A stretch of 64,000 nucleotides of DNA, from NCBI GenBank assembly GCA_002412775.1, contig DHVT01000001.1:62001-126000 (forward strand). Reading direction: 5' to 3'. The first letter of the stretch is position 1, and each line of letters starts with the position of its first letter. Under the pieces are notes generated by a model. The model saw only the letters and a program-made list of their open reading frames with translations, was not told the origin of the DNA and searched no databases. Positions 23,629-31,060 of this stretch are shown piece after piece. The translations under genes were made by a program, and so were the position numbers. Origin of the DNA: Firmicutes bacterium UBA5201. Lineage in GTDB: Bacteria; Bacillota; Clostridia; Peptostreptococcales; Acidaminobacteraceae.

Positions 23629-25152
23629 CCCTATCTCCTCCGCAATTCCGTCAATCAAGGACTGAAGCGAGATTTGCCCCCTTTTGGATATACCGTTCAA
23701 ATCAGCGATTTTTGACATCATTTTAAACAGCATGTCATTTTTGAGATTTTTGAACTTGGGATTGAAATTGATTAGGAACGGTTTGATGGAGGGATACACA
23801 TCCAGGATGTCCTGCAATTTTGTATCACCAGATAGCATCATATCCCCAACTTGACGTGTGTAGTCTTTTGTCGAATCGGTTGATACAGCGGTGGAATGTT
23901 GTTCTTCAGCGGCCTCGTCGTCCCAGTCCAGCAGTCTGCTTGAGCCCTCGAGACTTCTGACATGGGTGGCATCCTGCATCATTTCGAGAATGCCCTTGAA
24001 TTCACCTTTTTCATTTTTGACTGCAAAGTACTGGATGTGAAGAAATTTTCCGGCGATTTCGAGCCAAAACTCAGCTTGGTCTTTTTTGCCCGATTTGAAG
24101 GCTTCCACAATGCGCATGACAGTGCCGACACTTTCACGCGGATGGCAGTTTTGAACCTCTCTGCCGATGACTCCTGGGCTTCTTGGGAATATCCTATGGG
24201 GAATGTCGTTATAGAAACGGACAATTTCATTTTCATCCACAAAAGACACATCAACAGGCAAGTGCTTGAATATCAGGTTGATCTGTTCCACAGTCAATAA
24301 ACCTTGTCCCAAGTTGATCAGTCCCGAGTCCGTTGAAGGCTTGTTGAATGAGGCCGTTTCGGAATCCGTTCCCCATGGTTTTGGGGGATCAATAAGGCAA
24401 TATCCAATTTCATCATCCCCGTTTCTGATGGTTATGAATTCTTCTTCCGTGAGCATTTCAAGTGCAGTTGGATATAAAATCTGTTCTTCCTTGAAAATCA
24501 TATCCCTGAGATCACGTATGAGATCAAGTTGTGCTCTTAGAAATTGAATGGAAGCGGATTCTTCGAATATTGTTTCAGACTTTAAACTCGAATAATGAGT
24601 CTTGATTATTTTTTTGATTTGGTTGTCCAGTGTCCACATGACTGACGTTGGTTTGTCAAATCCTTTACGCTCAAGATAAGGGAAGATTTGATTTTGTTTA
24701 CGATCGTAATGTGTTTCAGTGGTGAGCAGTTTTTCATAGACTTCAAGCCAAGGATTGAGTATGAATTTCCCGGTGAGCATGTCTTCCATGGTGTATGTCA
24801 ATTCTCTGATTTTCTTGTTTTCCTCCAGATAAGTATGGATGGGATGACCTTCCGGCAAATTTGGGAAGCTGTTGTCCAGGACGTCTTTAAATATGTCGAT
24901 CAGGTCTTCGAGTTTCTCTTCCAGCATGGCATCATCGACACCGTGCAGCACCAGATTTTGCTCGGCAAAAGCAAATTCCTCTGGTGTGATGTGACCGAAA
25001 TCAGCCGCACGTTTTCGTGCTTCTTCCTCTCCGATTTCATTTTTCATGAAAGACGCCTTGAGTTCAATGATGCGTTCCAGACGTTCCGGATCCAACTTTA
25101 GGGATGCATTCATTTTTTTTACTTTATCAGTGCTGTTTTGAATATTCATCAT
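23608..25152 (-). CDS. DUF438-hemerythrin-PAS-DUF1858 sensor-like protein
   Basis: 514-aa soluble protein. Order: DUF438 (about 15-95), hemerythrin-like HHE bundle (about 100-265, HPIHTYLEE, THYDRKQNQIFPYLE, EEQILYPTALEM), PAS_10 domain (about 285-405, LPVDVSFVDENEIVRFY, IFPRSPGVIGREVQNCHP), linker, and DUF1858 (about 425-500). Such proteins are thought to sense O2, NO or redox state; no output domain is visible. ATG ATG start at 25152/25149 after GAGGAC. The last residues are encoded by a minisatellite. A shorter paralog lies at 36954-38093. Confidence 0.88.
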   Translation of the reverse strand: MMNIQNSTDKVKKMNASLKLDPERLERIIELKASFMKNEIGEEEARKRAADFGHITPEEFAFAEQNLVLHGVDDAMLEEKLEDLIDIFKDVLDNSFPNLPEGHPIHTYLEENKKIRELTYTMEDMLTGKFILNPWLEVYEKLLTTETHYDRKQNQIFPYLERKGFDKPTSVMWTLDNQIKKIIKTHYSSLKSETIFEESASIQFLRAQLDLIRDLRDMIFKEEQILYPTALEMLTEEEFITIRNGDDEIGYCLIDPPKPWGTDSETASFNKPSTDSGLINLGQGLLTVEQINLIFKHLPVDVSFVDENEIVRFYNDIPHRIFPRSPGVIGREVQNCHPRESVGTVMRIVEAFKSGKKDQAEFWLEIAGKFLHIQYFAVKNEKGEFKGILEMMQDATHVRSLEGSSRLLDWDDEAAEEQHSTAVSTDSTKDYTRQVGDMMLSGDTKLQDILDVYPSIKPFLINFNPKFKNLKNDMLFKMMSKIADLNGISKRGQISLQSLIDGIAEEIGKGRESR

Positions 25153-25213
25153 GTCCTCCTCAATTATGTTTGTTATAATATGTATATCATATCCTAAAAC
25201 ACTAAGATTAAAC

Positions 25214-25229
25214 GGTAACTTGAGTTACC
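25214..25229. promoter_or_regulatory. Perfect inverted repeat GGTAACT-TG-AGTTACC
   Basis: A 16-bp inverted repeat between the DUF438/PAS gene and the DUF134 operon. It has operator-like size and could serve either divergent promoter. The cognate protein is unknown. Confidence 0.5.
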
Positions 25230-25232
25230 TAA

Positions 25233-25247
25233 TGAAAATCATTATCA
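25233..25247. promoter_or_regulatory. Fur-like box
   Basis: TGAAAATCATTATCA differs by one base from the 7-1-7 Fur consensus TGATAATnATTATCA of Bacillus. It lies 12 bp upstream of the -35 element of the DUF134-NifX-MinD operon. Fur, PerR or Zur control is possible; iron control fits the Fe-S genes. Confidence 0.65.
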
Positions 25248-25259
25248 TTTACATTGTTG

Positions 25260-25287
25260 TTGACATATGTTTTTAACAGAGTATAAT
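25260..25287 (+). promoter_or_regulatory. Promoter of the DUF134/NifX/MinD/Mrp operon, with GACATATGTC palindrome downstream
   Basis: TTGACA (25260-25265), 16-bp spacer, TATAAT (25282-25287). GACATATGT occurs over the -35 (25262-25270) and again as the perfect palindrome GACATATGTC at 25300-25309, just past the predicted start. The pair may be the operator of the DUF134 protein itself. Confidence 0.75.
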
Positions 25288-25343
25288 AAAGTTATACAAG
25301 ACATATGTCCAAAACTTACAGTAGGTATTGAAAGAGGTGGAGT

Positions 25344-25727
25344 ATGCCTAGGCCAAGAAAATTTAGAAGAGTTTGTGAATTGCCTGACAATAATTTGTTT
25401 GGAGCATTGGGTCGTCCGATCAATCTGGAGGATGCCATTATGATGACTGTGGAAGAGTTTGAGTCCATTCGTCTGATGGATCATGAAGGCATGATGCAGG
25501 AGGAGTGCGCCGAGCGAATGAATGTTGCCAGGACAACCGTGCAAAGAATTTATACCGATGCACGCAAGAAGGTTGCAGAGGCTTTGGTCACCGGGAAGAC
25601 ACTTAAAATCGAAGGTGGCGATTATGAACTTTGTGATGTGAACACATGTAAATCTGGCTGCGGCAGATGCAGGAGAAGAAGGTTACAAGGTGCCCACCAT
25701 TCAAACCTCGATCAACAGGAGGAATAA
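25344..25727 (+). CDS. DUF134 family DNA-binding-like protein
   Basis: 127-aa protein of the DUF134 family, starting MPRPRKFRRV. Its middle (VEEFESIRLMDHEGMMQEECAERMNVARTTV as a region at about 38-70) is a sigma-70-region-4-like helix-turn-helix, and the tail carries a Cys cluster (CDVNTCKSGCGRC) that could bind metal or an Fe-S cluster. It is first in an operon of NifX-like and MinD/Mrp-like genes, so it is the probable regulator. GAGGTGG upstream of ATG. Confidence 0.85.
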   Translation: MPRPRKFRRVCELPDNNLFGALGRPINLEDAIMMTVEEFESIRLMDHEGMMQEECAERMNVARTTVQRIYTDARKKVAEALVTGKTLKIEGGDYELCDVNTCKSGCGRCRRRRLQGAHHSNLDQQEE

Positions 25728-25729
25728 TA

Positions 25730-26098
25730 ATGAGAATTGCAATACCGGTAGAAGATACAAATATCAGTGGAAAAGTTTGTCCGTCATTTGGAAGGGCACC
25801 TTATTTCATGGTTTATGATACCAATGGAGAACAAGCGGAATTTATTGAGAATACTGCGGCAAACAGTCCTGGAGGCGCAGGTGTCAAAGCGGCTCAAATT
25901 GTTGTCGACCAAAATATTGATGCACTATTGACACCTCGTTGCGGGCAAAATTCAGCGGATGTCATGAAAACTGCCGGAATTGAGTTTTTTCAGACAGTTG
26001 GAGATTCCATATCAAACAACATTGAAGCATATAAAAACAATACACTTCTTGAGTTGAAGGAAATCCATGAAGGTTTCCATAACCACGTGGGCAAATAA
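25730..26098 (+). CDS. NifX/NifB-like dinitrogenase Fe-Mo cofactor domain protein (copy 1)
   Basis: 122-aa protein of the NifX/NafY/NifB-C-terminal fold, which binds iron-sulfur or Fe-Mo precursor clusters in nitrogen fixers. Here MRIAIPVEDTN and the LLTPRCGQNSADVM segment fit the stand-alone group found in non-diazotrophs. Start at 25730 after AGGAGG; the stop at 26098 directly abuts the ATG of the next gene. No nif structural genes occur nearby, so a general cluster carrier or sensor role is likelier than nitrogenase assembly. Confidence 0.88.
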   Translation: MRIAIPVEDTNISGKVCPSFGRAPYFMVYDTNGEQAEFIENTAANSPGGAGVKAAQIVVDQNIDALLTPRCGQNSADVMKTAGIEFFQTVGDSISNNIEAYKNNTLLELKEIHEGFHNHVGK

Positions 26099-26938
26099 AT
26101 GAAAGTTGCCGTTTTAAGCGGTAAAGGCGGTACAGGAAAGACACTGGTTGCAGTGAATTTGGCCGCCGTAGCCGAAAAATCCGTATACTTGGATTGTGAT
26201 GTTGAAGCGCCTAACGGACATTTGTTTTTCAGACCTGAAAAAAGTGTTGTTAACGATGTGACGGTTAAAATTCCATACGTTGATGATCTTAAGTGTACTG
26301 GTTGCAGGAAATGCGTGGATTTTTGCAATTTCAACGCGCTTGCTCACATTCACAATCGTCTTATGGTATTTGAAGACATTTGCCATTCATGTGGTGGATG
26401 TCTGCTTGTATGCCCTGAGCAGGCTTTACTTGAAAAAGACAAGGTCATCGGTAGAATTCAGTCCGGTATGTCGGAAAATGTCGAAATGAAATCCGGGAGT
26501 CTTAATATCGGAGAATCCACTGGAGTCCCCATTATCAAGTCGTTATTGGAGCTCGCGGGGAACCGGTCTGAGCTGACTATAATCGATGGACCTCCCGGAA
26601 GCGCTTGTACTGTCATGGAGACTATAAAAAATGTCGATTATTGCATACTGGTTGCTGAACCAACAACTTTCGGGGTGCATAATCTCGAAATGGTCCATGA
26701 GCTGGTTCAAATATTCGGTAAAAATTTTGGAGTAGTACTCAACAAATGTACAAATGATGACAATCCGTCTGAAGCGTACTGCAACAACCATCAGATCAAT
26801 ATTCTTTCAAGAATTCCTTTTGATGAAAATCTCGGAAGGCTGAATTCAAACGGTGAGGTTGCTGTAAGAGTGAGTCGGGAATATAAAGCGGTATTTGGAG
26901 ATCTTCTAAAGGCAATAGAAGTGGAGGTGTCCAAATGA
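26099..26938 (+). CDS. MinD-superfamily ATPase with inserted 2x[4Fe-4S] ferredoxin domain (copy 1)
   Basis: 279-aa P-loop ATPase with deviant Walker A GKGGTGKT and SIMIBI fold. A ferredoxin domain is inserted at about 60-105 with CTGCRKCVDFC and CHSCGGCLLVC. IDGPPGSACTVME is the Walker B/switch region. The family is known from genomes (COG1149) and lacks a proved role; Fe-S cluster assembly or redox regulation is inferred. It overlaps the next, paralogous gene by 4 bp, so the two may act as a heterodimer. Confidence 0.92.
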   Translation: MKVAVLSGKGGTGKTLVAVNLAAVAEKSVYLDCDVEAPNGHLFFRPEKSVVNDVTVKIPYVDDLKCTGCRKCVDFCNFNALAHIHNRLMVFEDICHSCGGCLLVCPEQALLEKDKVIGRIQSGMSENVEMKSGSLNIGESTGVPIIKSLLELAGNRSELTIIDGPPGSACTVMETIKNVDYCILVAEPTTFGVHNLEMVHELVQIFGKNFGVVLNKCTNDDNPSEAYCNNHQINILSRIPFDENLGRLNSNGEVAVRVSREYKAVFGDLLKAIEVEVSK

Positions 26939-27792
26939 AGCAACTTTTGGTTTTAAGCGGCAAAGGTGGAACCGGAAAGACAACAGTCGCGAGTGCATTC
27001 ATCAAATTATCGAATGCAAAGGCTTATGCGGATTGCGATGTGGATGCTCCAAATTTGCATCTGGTCACCGATCATAAATCCTTGGTGAACGATTCGCCGT
27101 ATTTCGGAATGAAAAAAGCATTGATTCATCAAGAAACCTGTATAGAGTGTGGCGCTTGTGATACCCATTGTAGATTTGATGCCATCGACTCGAGCAATGG
27201 TTATAAAGTGGATTCATTCTCTTGTGAAGGTTGCGGGGTATGCGCTTTTGTGTGTCCGGTGGGTGCGATTGAAATGGTTTCCAATATTGCCGGAAGAATC
27301 AGCCTTTATCAAAATGATGCGGTTTTTTCCACGGCAAAACTCGAAATGGGGCAAGGCAATTCAGGTCTTTTGGTCACTGAAGTCAAGAAACAATTAAAAC
27401 CTTATGGAGACACTGTTGATTTTGCAGTCATAGACGGTTCACCGGGAATCGGTTGTCCGGTCATATCCTCGATCAGTGGTGTGGACACAGTGCTGGTTGT
27501 CGCAGAACCTACATTATCTGGAATCAGTGATATGGATAGAATTGTCAATACTTCGAGAAGATTCGGAGTGAAAATTGCGGTATGCATCAACAAATACGAT
27601 GTGAACATCCATAACACCAAAATTATTGAAGCTTATTGTGAAACGAACGCTCTTCATTTCGTAGGAAGAATTCCATACGATGCACAGGCGGTCAAAGCCA
27701 TCAATAATGGAATGACGGTAGTTGAAACGCCATGTCCGTCAGGCGAAGCGATAAAAGAAATTTATCATAATGTCAGGAGCATAATGAAATGA
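26935..27792 (+). CDS. MinD-superfamily ATPase with inserted ferredoxin domain (copy 2)
   Basis: 285-aa paralog of the preceding gene: GKGGTGKTT at the N-terminus, ferredoxin insert with CIECGACDTHC and CEGCGVCAFVCPVGA at about 65-105, and IDGSPGIGCPVISS. Both cysteine clusters are complete, so both should hold two [4Fe-4S] clusters. ATGA overlaps join it to the genes on both sides. The tandem pair plus NifX-like and Mrp proteins is a recurring anaerobe cluster of unknown exact function. Confidence 0.92.
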   Translation: MKQLLVLSGKGGTGKTTVASAFIKLSNAKAYADCDVDAPNLHLVTDHKSLVNDSPYFGMKKALIHQETCIECGACDTHCRFDAIDSSNGYKVDSFSCEGCGVCAFVCPVGAIEMVSNIAGRISLYQNDAVFSTAKLEMGQGNSGLLVTEVKKQLKPYGDTVDFAVIDGSPGIGCPVISSISGVDTVLVVAEPTLSGISDMDRIVNTSRRFGVKIAVCINKYDVNIHNTKIIEAYCETNALHFVGRIPYDAQAVKAINNGMTVVETPCPSGEAIKEIYHNVRSIMK

Positions 27793-28631
27793 GTGAAAGT
27801 TGTAACTTGAATTGCAGTTCTTGTGCGGAGGACTGTGGAGATCGCAAAGTCAAACAAATCGATTTTACTGAAAAGACACACGAGCTCAGCAATATCAAAA
27901 AAGTAATTGGAATTGTCAGTGGTAAAGGCGGTGTCGGAAAATCACTCGTTACGTCACTGATGGCAGTCACCATGAACAGGAGAGGGCATGCGACGGCAAT
28001 ACTTGATGCTGACGTCACAGGGCCTTCCATACCGAAATCGTTCGGAATCAAAACAAGAGCGGATTCCAATGAACTGGGCATTTTCCCAGTGAAGAGCCAT
28101 ATGGGAACCAGCGTCATGTCCATAAATCTATTGCTCGCCAACGATACAGATCCTGTAGTGTGGAGAGGTCCGATGATCGCTGGAGCGGTTAAGCAATTTT
28201 GGACAGATGTGATCTGGGGCAATGTGGACTATATGTTCATCGATATGCCACCAGGGACTGGTGATGTTTCCCTTACAGTGTTCCAATCCCTTAGAGTGGA
28301 CGGTATCATTGTTGTGACTTCACCTCAGGAACTGGTATCCATGATTGTCTCAAAAGCGGTGAAAATGGCTGGGATGATGAATGTTCCAGTCATAGGCATC
28401 ATAGAAAACATGTCTTATTTCGAATGTGGCGATTGCAACAAGAGACATCAGATTTTTGGTGAGAGCCATATTGAGGACGTCGCTGAAAAACTGGGCGTTA
28501 AAGTACTTGGCAAATTGCCGATAGATCCAAGATTTTCGGCAGCATGTGATCGTGGAATGATAGAACAATTCGAAGGCGAGTGGATGGAACCCATTGCTGA
28601 GATTTTAGAAAATATGGAGGTAAGAATATGA
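27789..28631 (+). CDS. Mrp/NBP35-type Fe-S carrier ATPase
   Basis: 280-aa P-loop ATPase: GKGGVGKS Walker A, DADVTGPSIPKS, WRGPM and IDMPPGTGDVSLT, all hallmarks of the Mrp/ApbC/NBP35 group that carries and delivers [4Fe-4S] clusters. The N-terminus CNLNCSSCAEDC is Cys-rich, as in NBP35. ENMSYFECGDC contains the bridging CxxC region. It is fourth of five-plus coupled genes in the operon, overlapping both neighbours by 4 bp. Confidence 0.93.
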   Translation: MSESCNLNCSSCAEDCGDRKVKQIDFTEKTHELSNIKKVIGIVSGKGGVGKSLVTSLMAVTMNRRGHATAILDADVTGPSIPKSFGIKTRADSNELGIFPVKSHMGTSVMSINLLLANDTDPVVWRGPMIAGAVKQFWTDVIWGNVDYMFIDMPPGTGDVSLTVFQSLRVDGIIVVTSPQELVSMIVSKAVKMAGMMNVPVIGIIENMSYFECGDCNKRHQIFGESHIEDVAEKLGVKVLGKLPIDPRFSAACDRGMIEQFEGEWMEPIAEILENMEVRI

Positions 28632-28987
28632 AAATAGCAGTTGCAAGTGAAATGGATCAAGTTGCAGGTCATTTTGGACATTGTGAGTCGTTCAATGTCT
28701 ATACGGTGGATAACGGCAAAATCATAACTCATGAAAATGTGGAAAACCCTGGACATAGACCTGGATTCCTTCCTGTGTTCCTTGACGAGTTGGGGGTCAA
28801 CGTGATTGTCTCTGGAGGCATGGGTGGCGGAGCCATCAGCATCTTCAATGAAAAAGGTATTGAAGTCATCATTGGAACGCAAGGTGAAGCGAAAACTGCT
28901 GTTGAAATGTACCTTAGAGGTGAACTCGAGTCAACAGGTTCAGTTTGCAACCATCATGATCATCAAGATTCATGTGGAGAACATTAA
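28628..28987 (+). CDS. NifX/NifB-like protein (copy 2) with His-rich tail
   Basis: 119-aa second member of the Fe-Mo cofactor-binding fold family, with VASEMDQVAGHFGHCESF and VIVSGGMGGGAI. It ends in HHDHQDSCGEH, a His/Cys tail that could bind metal. It closes the DUF134-to-Mrp operon, overlapping Mrp by 4 bp and followed by a terminator. With copy 1 it brackets the ATPases, suggesting they hand over clusters. Confidence 0.88.
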   Translation: MKIAVASEMDQVAGHFGHCESFNVYTVDNGKIITHENVENPGHRPGFLPVFLDELGVNVIVSGGMGGGAISIFNEKGIEVIIGTQGEAKTAVEMYLRGELESTGSVCNHHDHQDSCGEH

Positions 28988-28994
28988 TAAATTG

Positions 28995-29020
28995 AAAAGG
29001 GGACCCTTCCCCTTTTTTTA
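28995..29020 (+). terminator. Terminator of the NifX/MinD/Mrp operon
   Basis: AAAAGGGG/CCCCTTTT stem followed by a T-run. Confidence 0.85.
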
Positions 29021-29022
29021 GG

Positions 29023-29051
29023 TTGACAATAAAATTGATATTTGTTATATT
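29023..29051 (+). promoter_or_regulatory. Promoter of the riboflavin operon
   Basis: TTGACA (29023-29028), 17-bp spacer, TATATT (29046-29051); start predicted near 29058, just ahead of the riboswitch. Confidence 0.75.
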
Positions 29052-29075
29052 TGAATCGAAGAAAAAAACTTAATA

Positions 29076-29181
29076 ATCTTCAGGGCAGGGTGTAATTCCC
29101 TACCGGCGGTATAGCCCGCGAACCGTAAGGTTGATTCGGTGTAACTCCGAGGCCGACAGTAAAGTCTGGATGAAAGAAGAT
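29076..29181 (+). promoter_or_regulatory. FMN riboswitch (RFN element)
   Basis: The conserved RFN blocks are present in order: ATCTTCAGGGCAGGGTG, AATTCCCTACCGGCGGT, AGCCCGCGA, GATTCGGT, CCGAGGCCGACAGT and AGTCTGGATGAAAGAAGAT. FMN binding should favour the terminator at 29236-29264 and shut off ribD-ribE-ribBA-ribH. Confidence 0.96.
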
Positions 29182-29235
29182 GTTTTTGGTGTATCCATCA
29201 TTATTTGAGATGGATGGACCTTATAAAGCCGATTG

Positions 29236-29264
29236 CCCTGAACTGATAAGTTCAGGGTTTTTAT
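29236..29264 (+). terminator. FMN-controlled attenuator terminator
   Basis: CCCTGAACT-gata-AGTTCAGGG stem followed by TTTTTATTTG, between the riboswitch and ribD. Confidence 0.9.
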
Positions 29265-29283
29265 TTGCCCGGAAGGAGGTCGT

Positions 29284-30381
29284 ATGGAAGTCCGGTTTAT
29301 GCAGCGTGCTCTCGAACTCGCGGAAAAAGGAGCTGGTTTCACAAATCCCAACCCACTGGTGGGCGCGGTAATTGTGAAAGATGGCGTGATCATCGGTGAA
29401 GGTTACCATGAAAAATATGGTGGACCCCATGCGGAAATCAAAGCATTCAAGAATGCCAAGGAAGATGTGCGTGGTGCTTCGATGTATGTGACACTTGAAC
29501 CGTGCTCGCATTTCGGAAAAACGCCGCCATGTGCGAATGCCATCATTGATAAAGGCATTGCAGAGGTGTTCATTGGAATGGTGGATCCAAATCCGCTGGT
29601 GGCGGGAAGAGGTGTCTCACTGCTCCGCGAAAATGGGATTGAAGTTCATACGAATGTACTTGAAGATGAATGTAAAAGACAAAATGAGATTTTCATTAAA
29701 TATATAACGACGCGCAAACCTTTTGTCATATTGAAATCCGCAATGACACTCGATGGAAAAATAGCGACGGTCACAGGGGATTCAAAATGGATTACAAACG
29801 ATGACTCCAGAAAATTCGTCCATCAGATCAGGAATCGTGTTTCCGGAATTTTGGTGGGTGTCGGTACCGTGATCGCAGACAACCCTTATTTGAACACAAG
29901 ACTTGAGGAAGGGCCTGTCAGCCATCCTGTTCGAATCATATTGGACACGAAAGCCAGAACTCCGCTTGATGCCAATGTGCTTGAAAACTTGGATGAGATC
30001 AGAACGATAATCGCGACAACTGCAATGGCACCTGCAGAACAACTGAGAAGACTCGAGGATAAGGGAGCTGAAATACTGCTTTTACCGATCAAAGACGAAC
30101 ATGTCGATTTAGAGGCGTTGATGACAGCTCTAGGAGAACTCGAAATCGACAGTGTCTTGATCGAGGGTGGGAGTTTGGTCAATTATTCAGCAATAGAGGC
30201 AGACGTTGTGGACAAGGTCATATTTTTCATAGCACCCAAAATAGTCGGTGGAGAAACTGCAAAGACACCTATGGGTGGTATTGGAAAAATGCTGATGCGT
30301 GATGCTATCACGCTTGAAAATATCCGTTTGAGACAATTTGGTGGCGACATCATGATAGAAGGGTATCTCGAAAAGAGGTGA
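29284..30381 (+). CDS. ribD: Bifunctional riboflavin deaminase/reductase RibD
   Basis: 365-aa enzyme for the second and third steps of the pyrimidine branch. The N-terminal zinc deaminase (about 1-145) has HAEIKAF and PCSHFGKTPPC; the C-terminal reductase (about 150-365) has SAMTLDGKIA and IEGGSLVNYS. Acts on diaminohydroxy-phosphoribosylamino-pyrimidine. AAGGAGG lies before the ATG. First gene of the FMN-riboswitch operon. Confidence 0.97.
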   Translation: MEVRFMQRALELAEKGAGFTNPNPLVGAVIVKDGVIIGEGYHEKYGGPHAEIKAFKNAKEDVRGASMYVTLEPCSHFGKTPPCANAIIDKGIAEVFIGMVDPNPLVAGRGVSLLRENGIEVHTNVLEDECKRQNEIFIKYITTRKPFVILKSAMTLDGKIATVTGDSKWITNDDSRKFVHQIRNRVSGILVGVGTVIADNPYLNTRLEEGPVSHPVRIILDTKARTPLDANVLENLDEIRTIIATTAMAPAEQLRRLEDKGAEILLLPIKDEHVDLEALMTALGELEIDSVLIEGGSLVNYSAIEADVVDKVIFFIAPKIVGGETAKTPMGGIGKMLMRDAITLENIRLRQFGGDIMIEGYLEKR

Positions 30382-30385
30382 GAGA

Positions 30386-31042
30386 GTGTTTACAGGTATA
30401 ATCGAAGAAATTGGGAAAGTTAAATCCGTTGTCAAATCGGCAAAATCCGCAAAAATAACTGTGCAGGCAAAAAAAGTGCTTGAGGATGTGAAGTTGGGAG
30501 ACAGTATTGCGACCAATGGCGTCTGTTTGACGGTCACAAGTTTTACAAAATCTGAATTCACAGTGGACGTCATGGCTGAAACCATGCGAAAATCAAATTT
30601 GGATTTGCTTTCAGATGGAAGTCCGGTCAATCTGGAACGTGCTCTACGATTAGGTGACAGACTTGGGGGTCATATGGTCAGCGGCCACGTGGATGGGCTC
30701 GGAACAATCGAGGGGACGTTGAAAGAAGAAAATGCCATATGGGTGACCATCGGCGCTGATGCGTCCATACTTCGGTATGTGATCCCAAAAGGTTCAATCG
30801 CGATAGATGGCATCAGTTTGACTGTTGCATATGTGGATGATACATGCTTCAAAGTTTCGGTCATTCCACACACCAAGGATGAGACGACGTTGCTTGGCAA
30901 GAATATAGGAGCCAAAGTGAATCTGGAATGTGATCTGGTAGGAAAATACATTGAAAAACTGGTGCTTGGAAAGACAAATGAGAGTCATGAGGATCGTAAG
31001 TCCATTGATCTTGATTTTTTAACCAGAAATGGGTTCGCATAA
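30386..31042 (+). CDS. ribE: Riboflavin synthase, alpha chain
   Basis: 218-aa trimeric enzyme that dismutates two lumazines to riboflavin. Two internally related lumazine-binding barrels are visible, each starting with an FTGIIEEIG-like or similar strand and carrying GVCLTV (first) and GISLTV (second). GTG start at 30386 with GAGGTGA upstream, 4 bp after ribD. In Bacillus nomenclature the same gene is ribE; some use ribC. Confidence 0.97.
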   Translation: MFTGIIEEIGKVKSVVKSAKSAKITVQAKKVLEDVKLGDSIATNGVCLTVTSFTKSEFTVDVMAETMRKSNLDLLSDGSPVNLERALRLGDRLGGHMVSGHVDGLGTIEGTLKEENAIWVTIGADASILRYVIPKGSIAIDGISLTVAYVDDTCFKVSVIPHTKDETTLLGKNIGAKVNLECDLVGKYIEKLVLGKTNESHEDRKSIDLDFLTRNGFA

Positions 31043-31060
31043 AATTAAGGAGGAATTGAA

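Noticed and set aside
23452..23715. Frame with Leu-Pro-Ala repeats across the second minisatellite
   Set aside because: It is the antisense of the DUF438/PAS gene 3' end plus palindromic repeats, with no start signal.
25730..28987. NifX-like genes read as a nitrogen-fixation island
   Set aside because: No nifHDK, nifB radical-SAM or nifEN genes occur; similar sets exist in non-fixing anaerobes.
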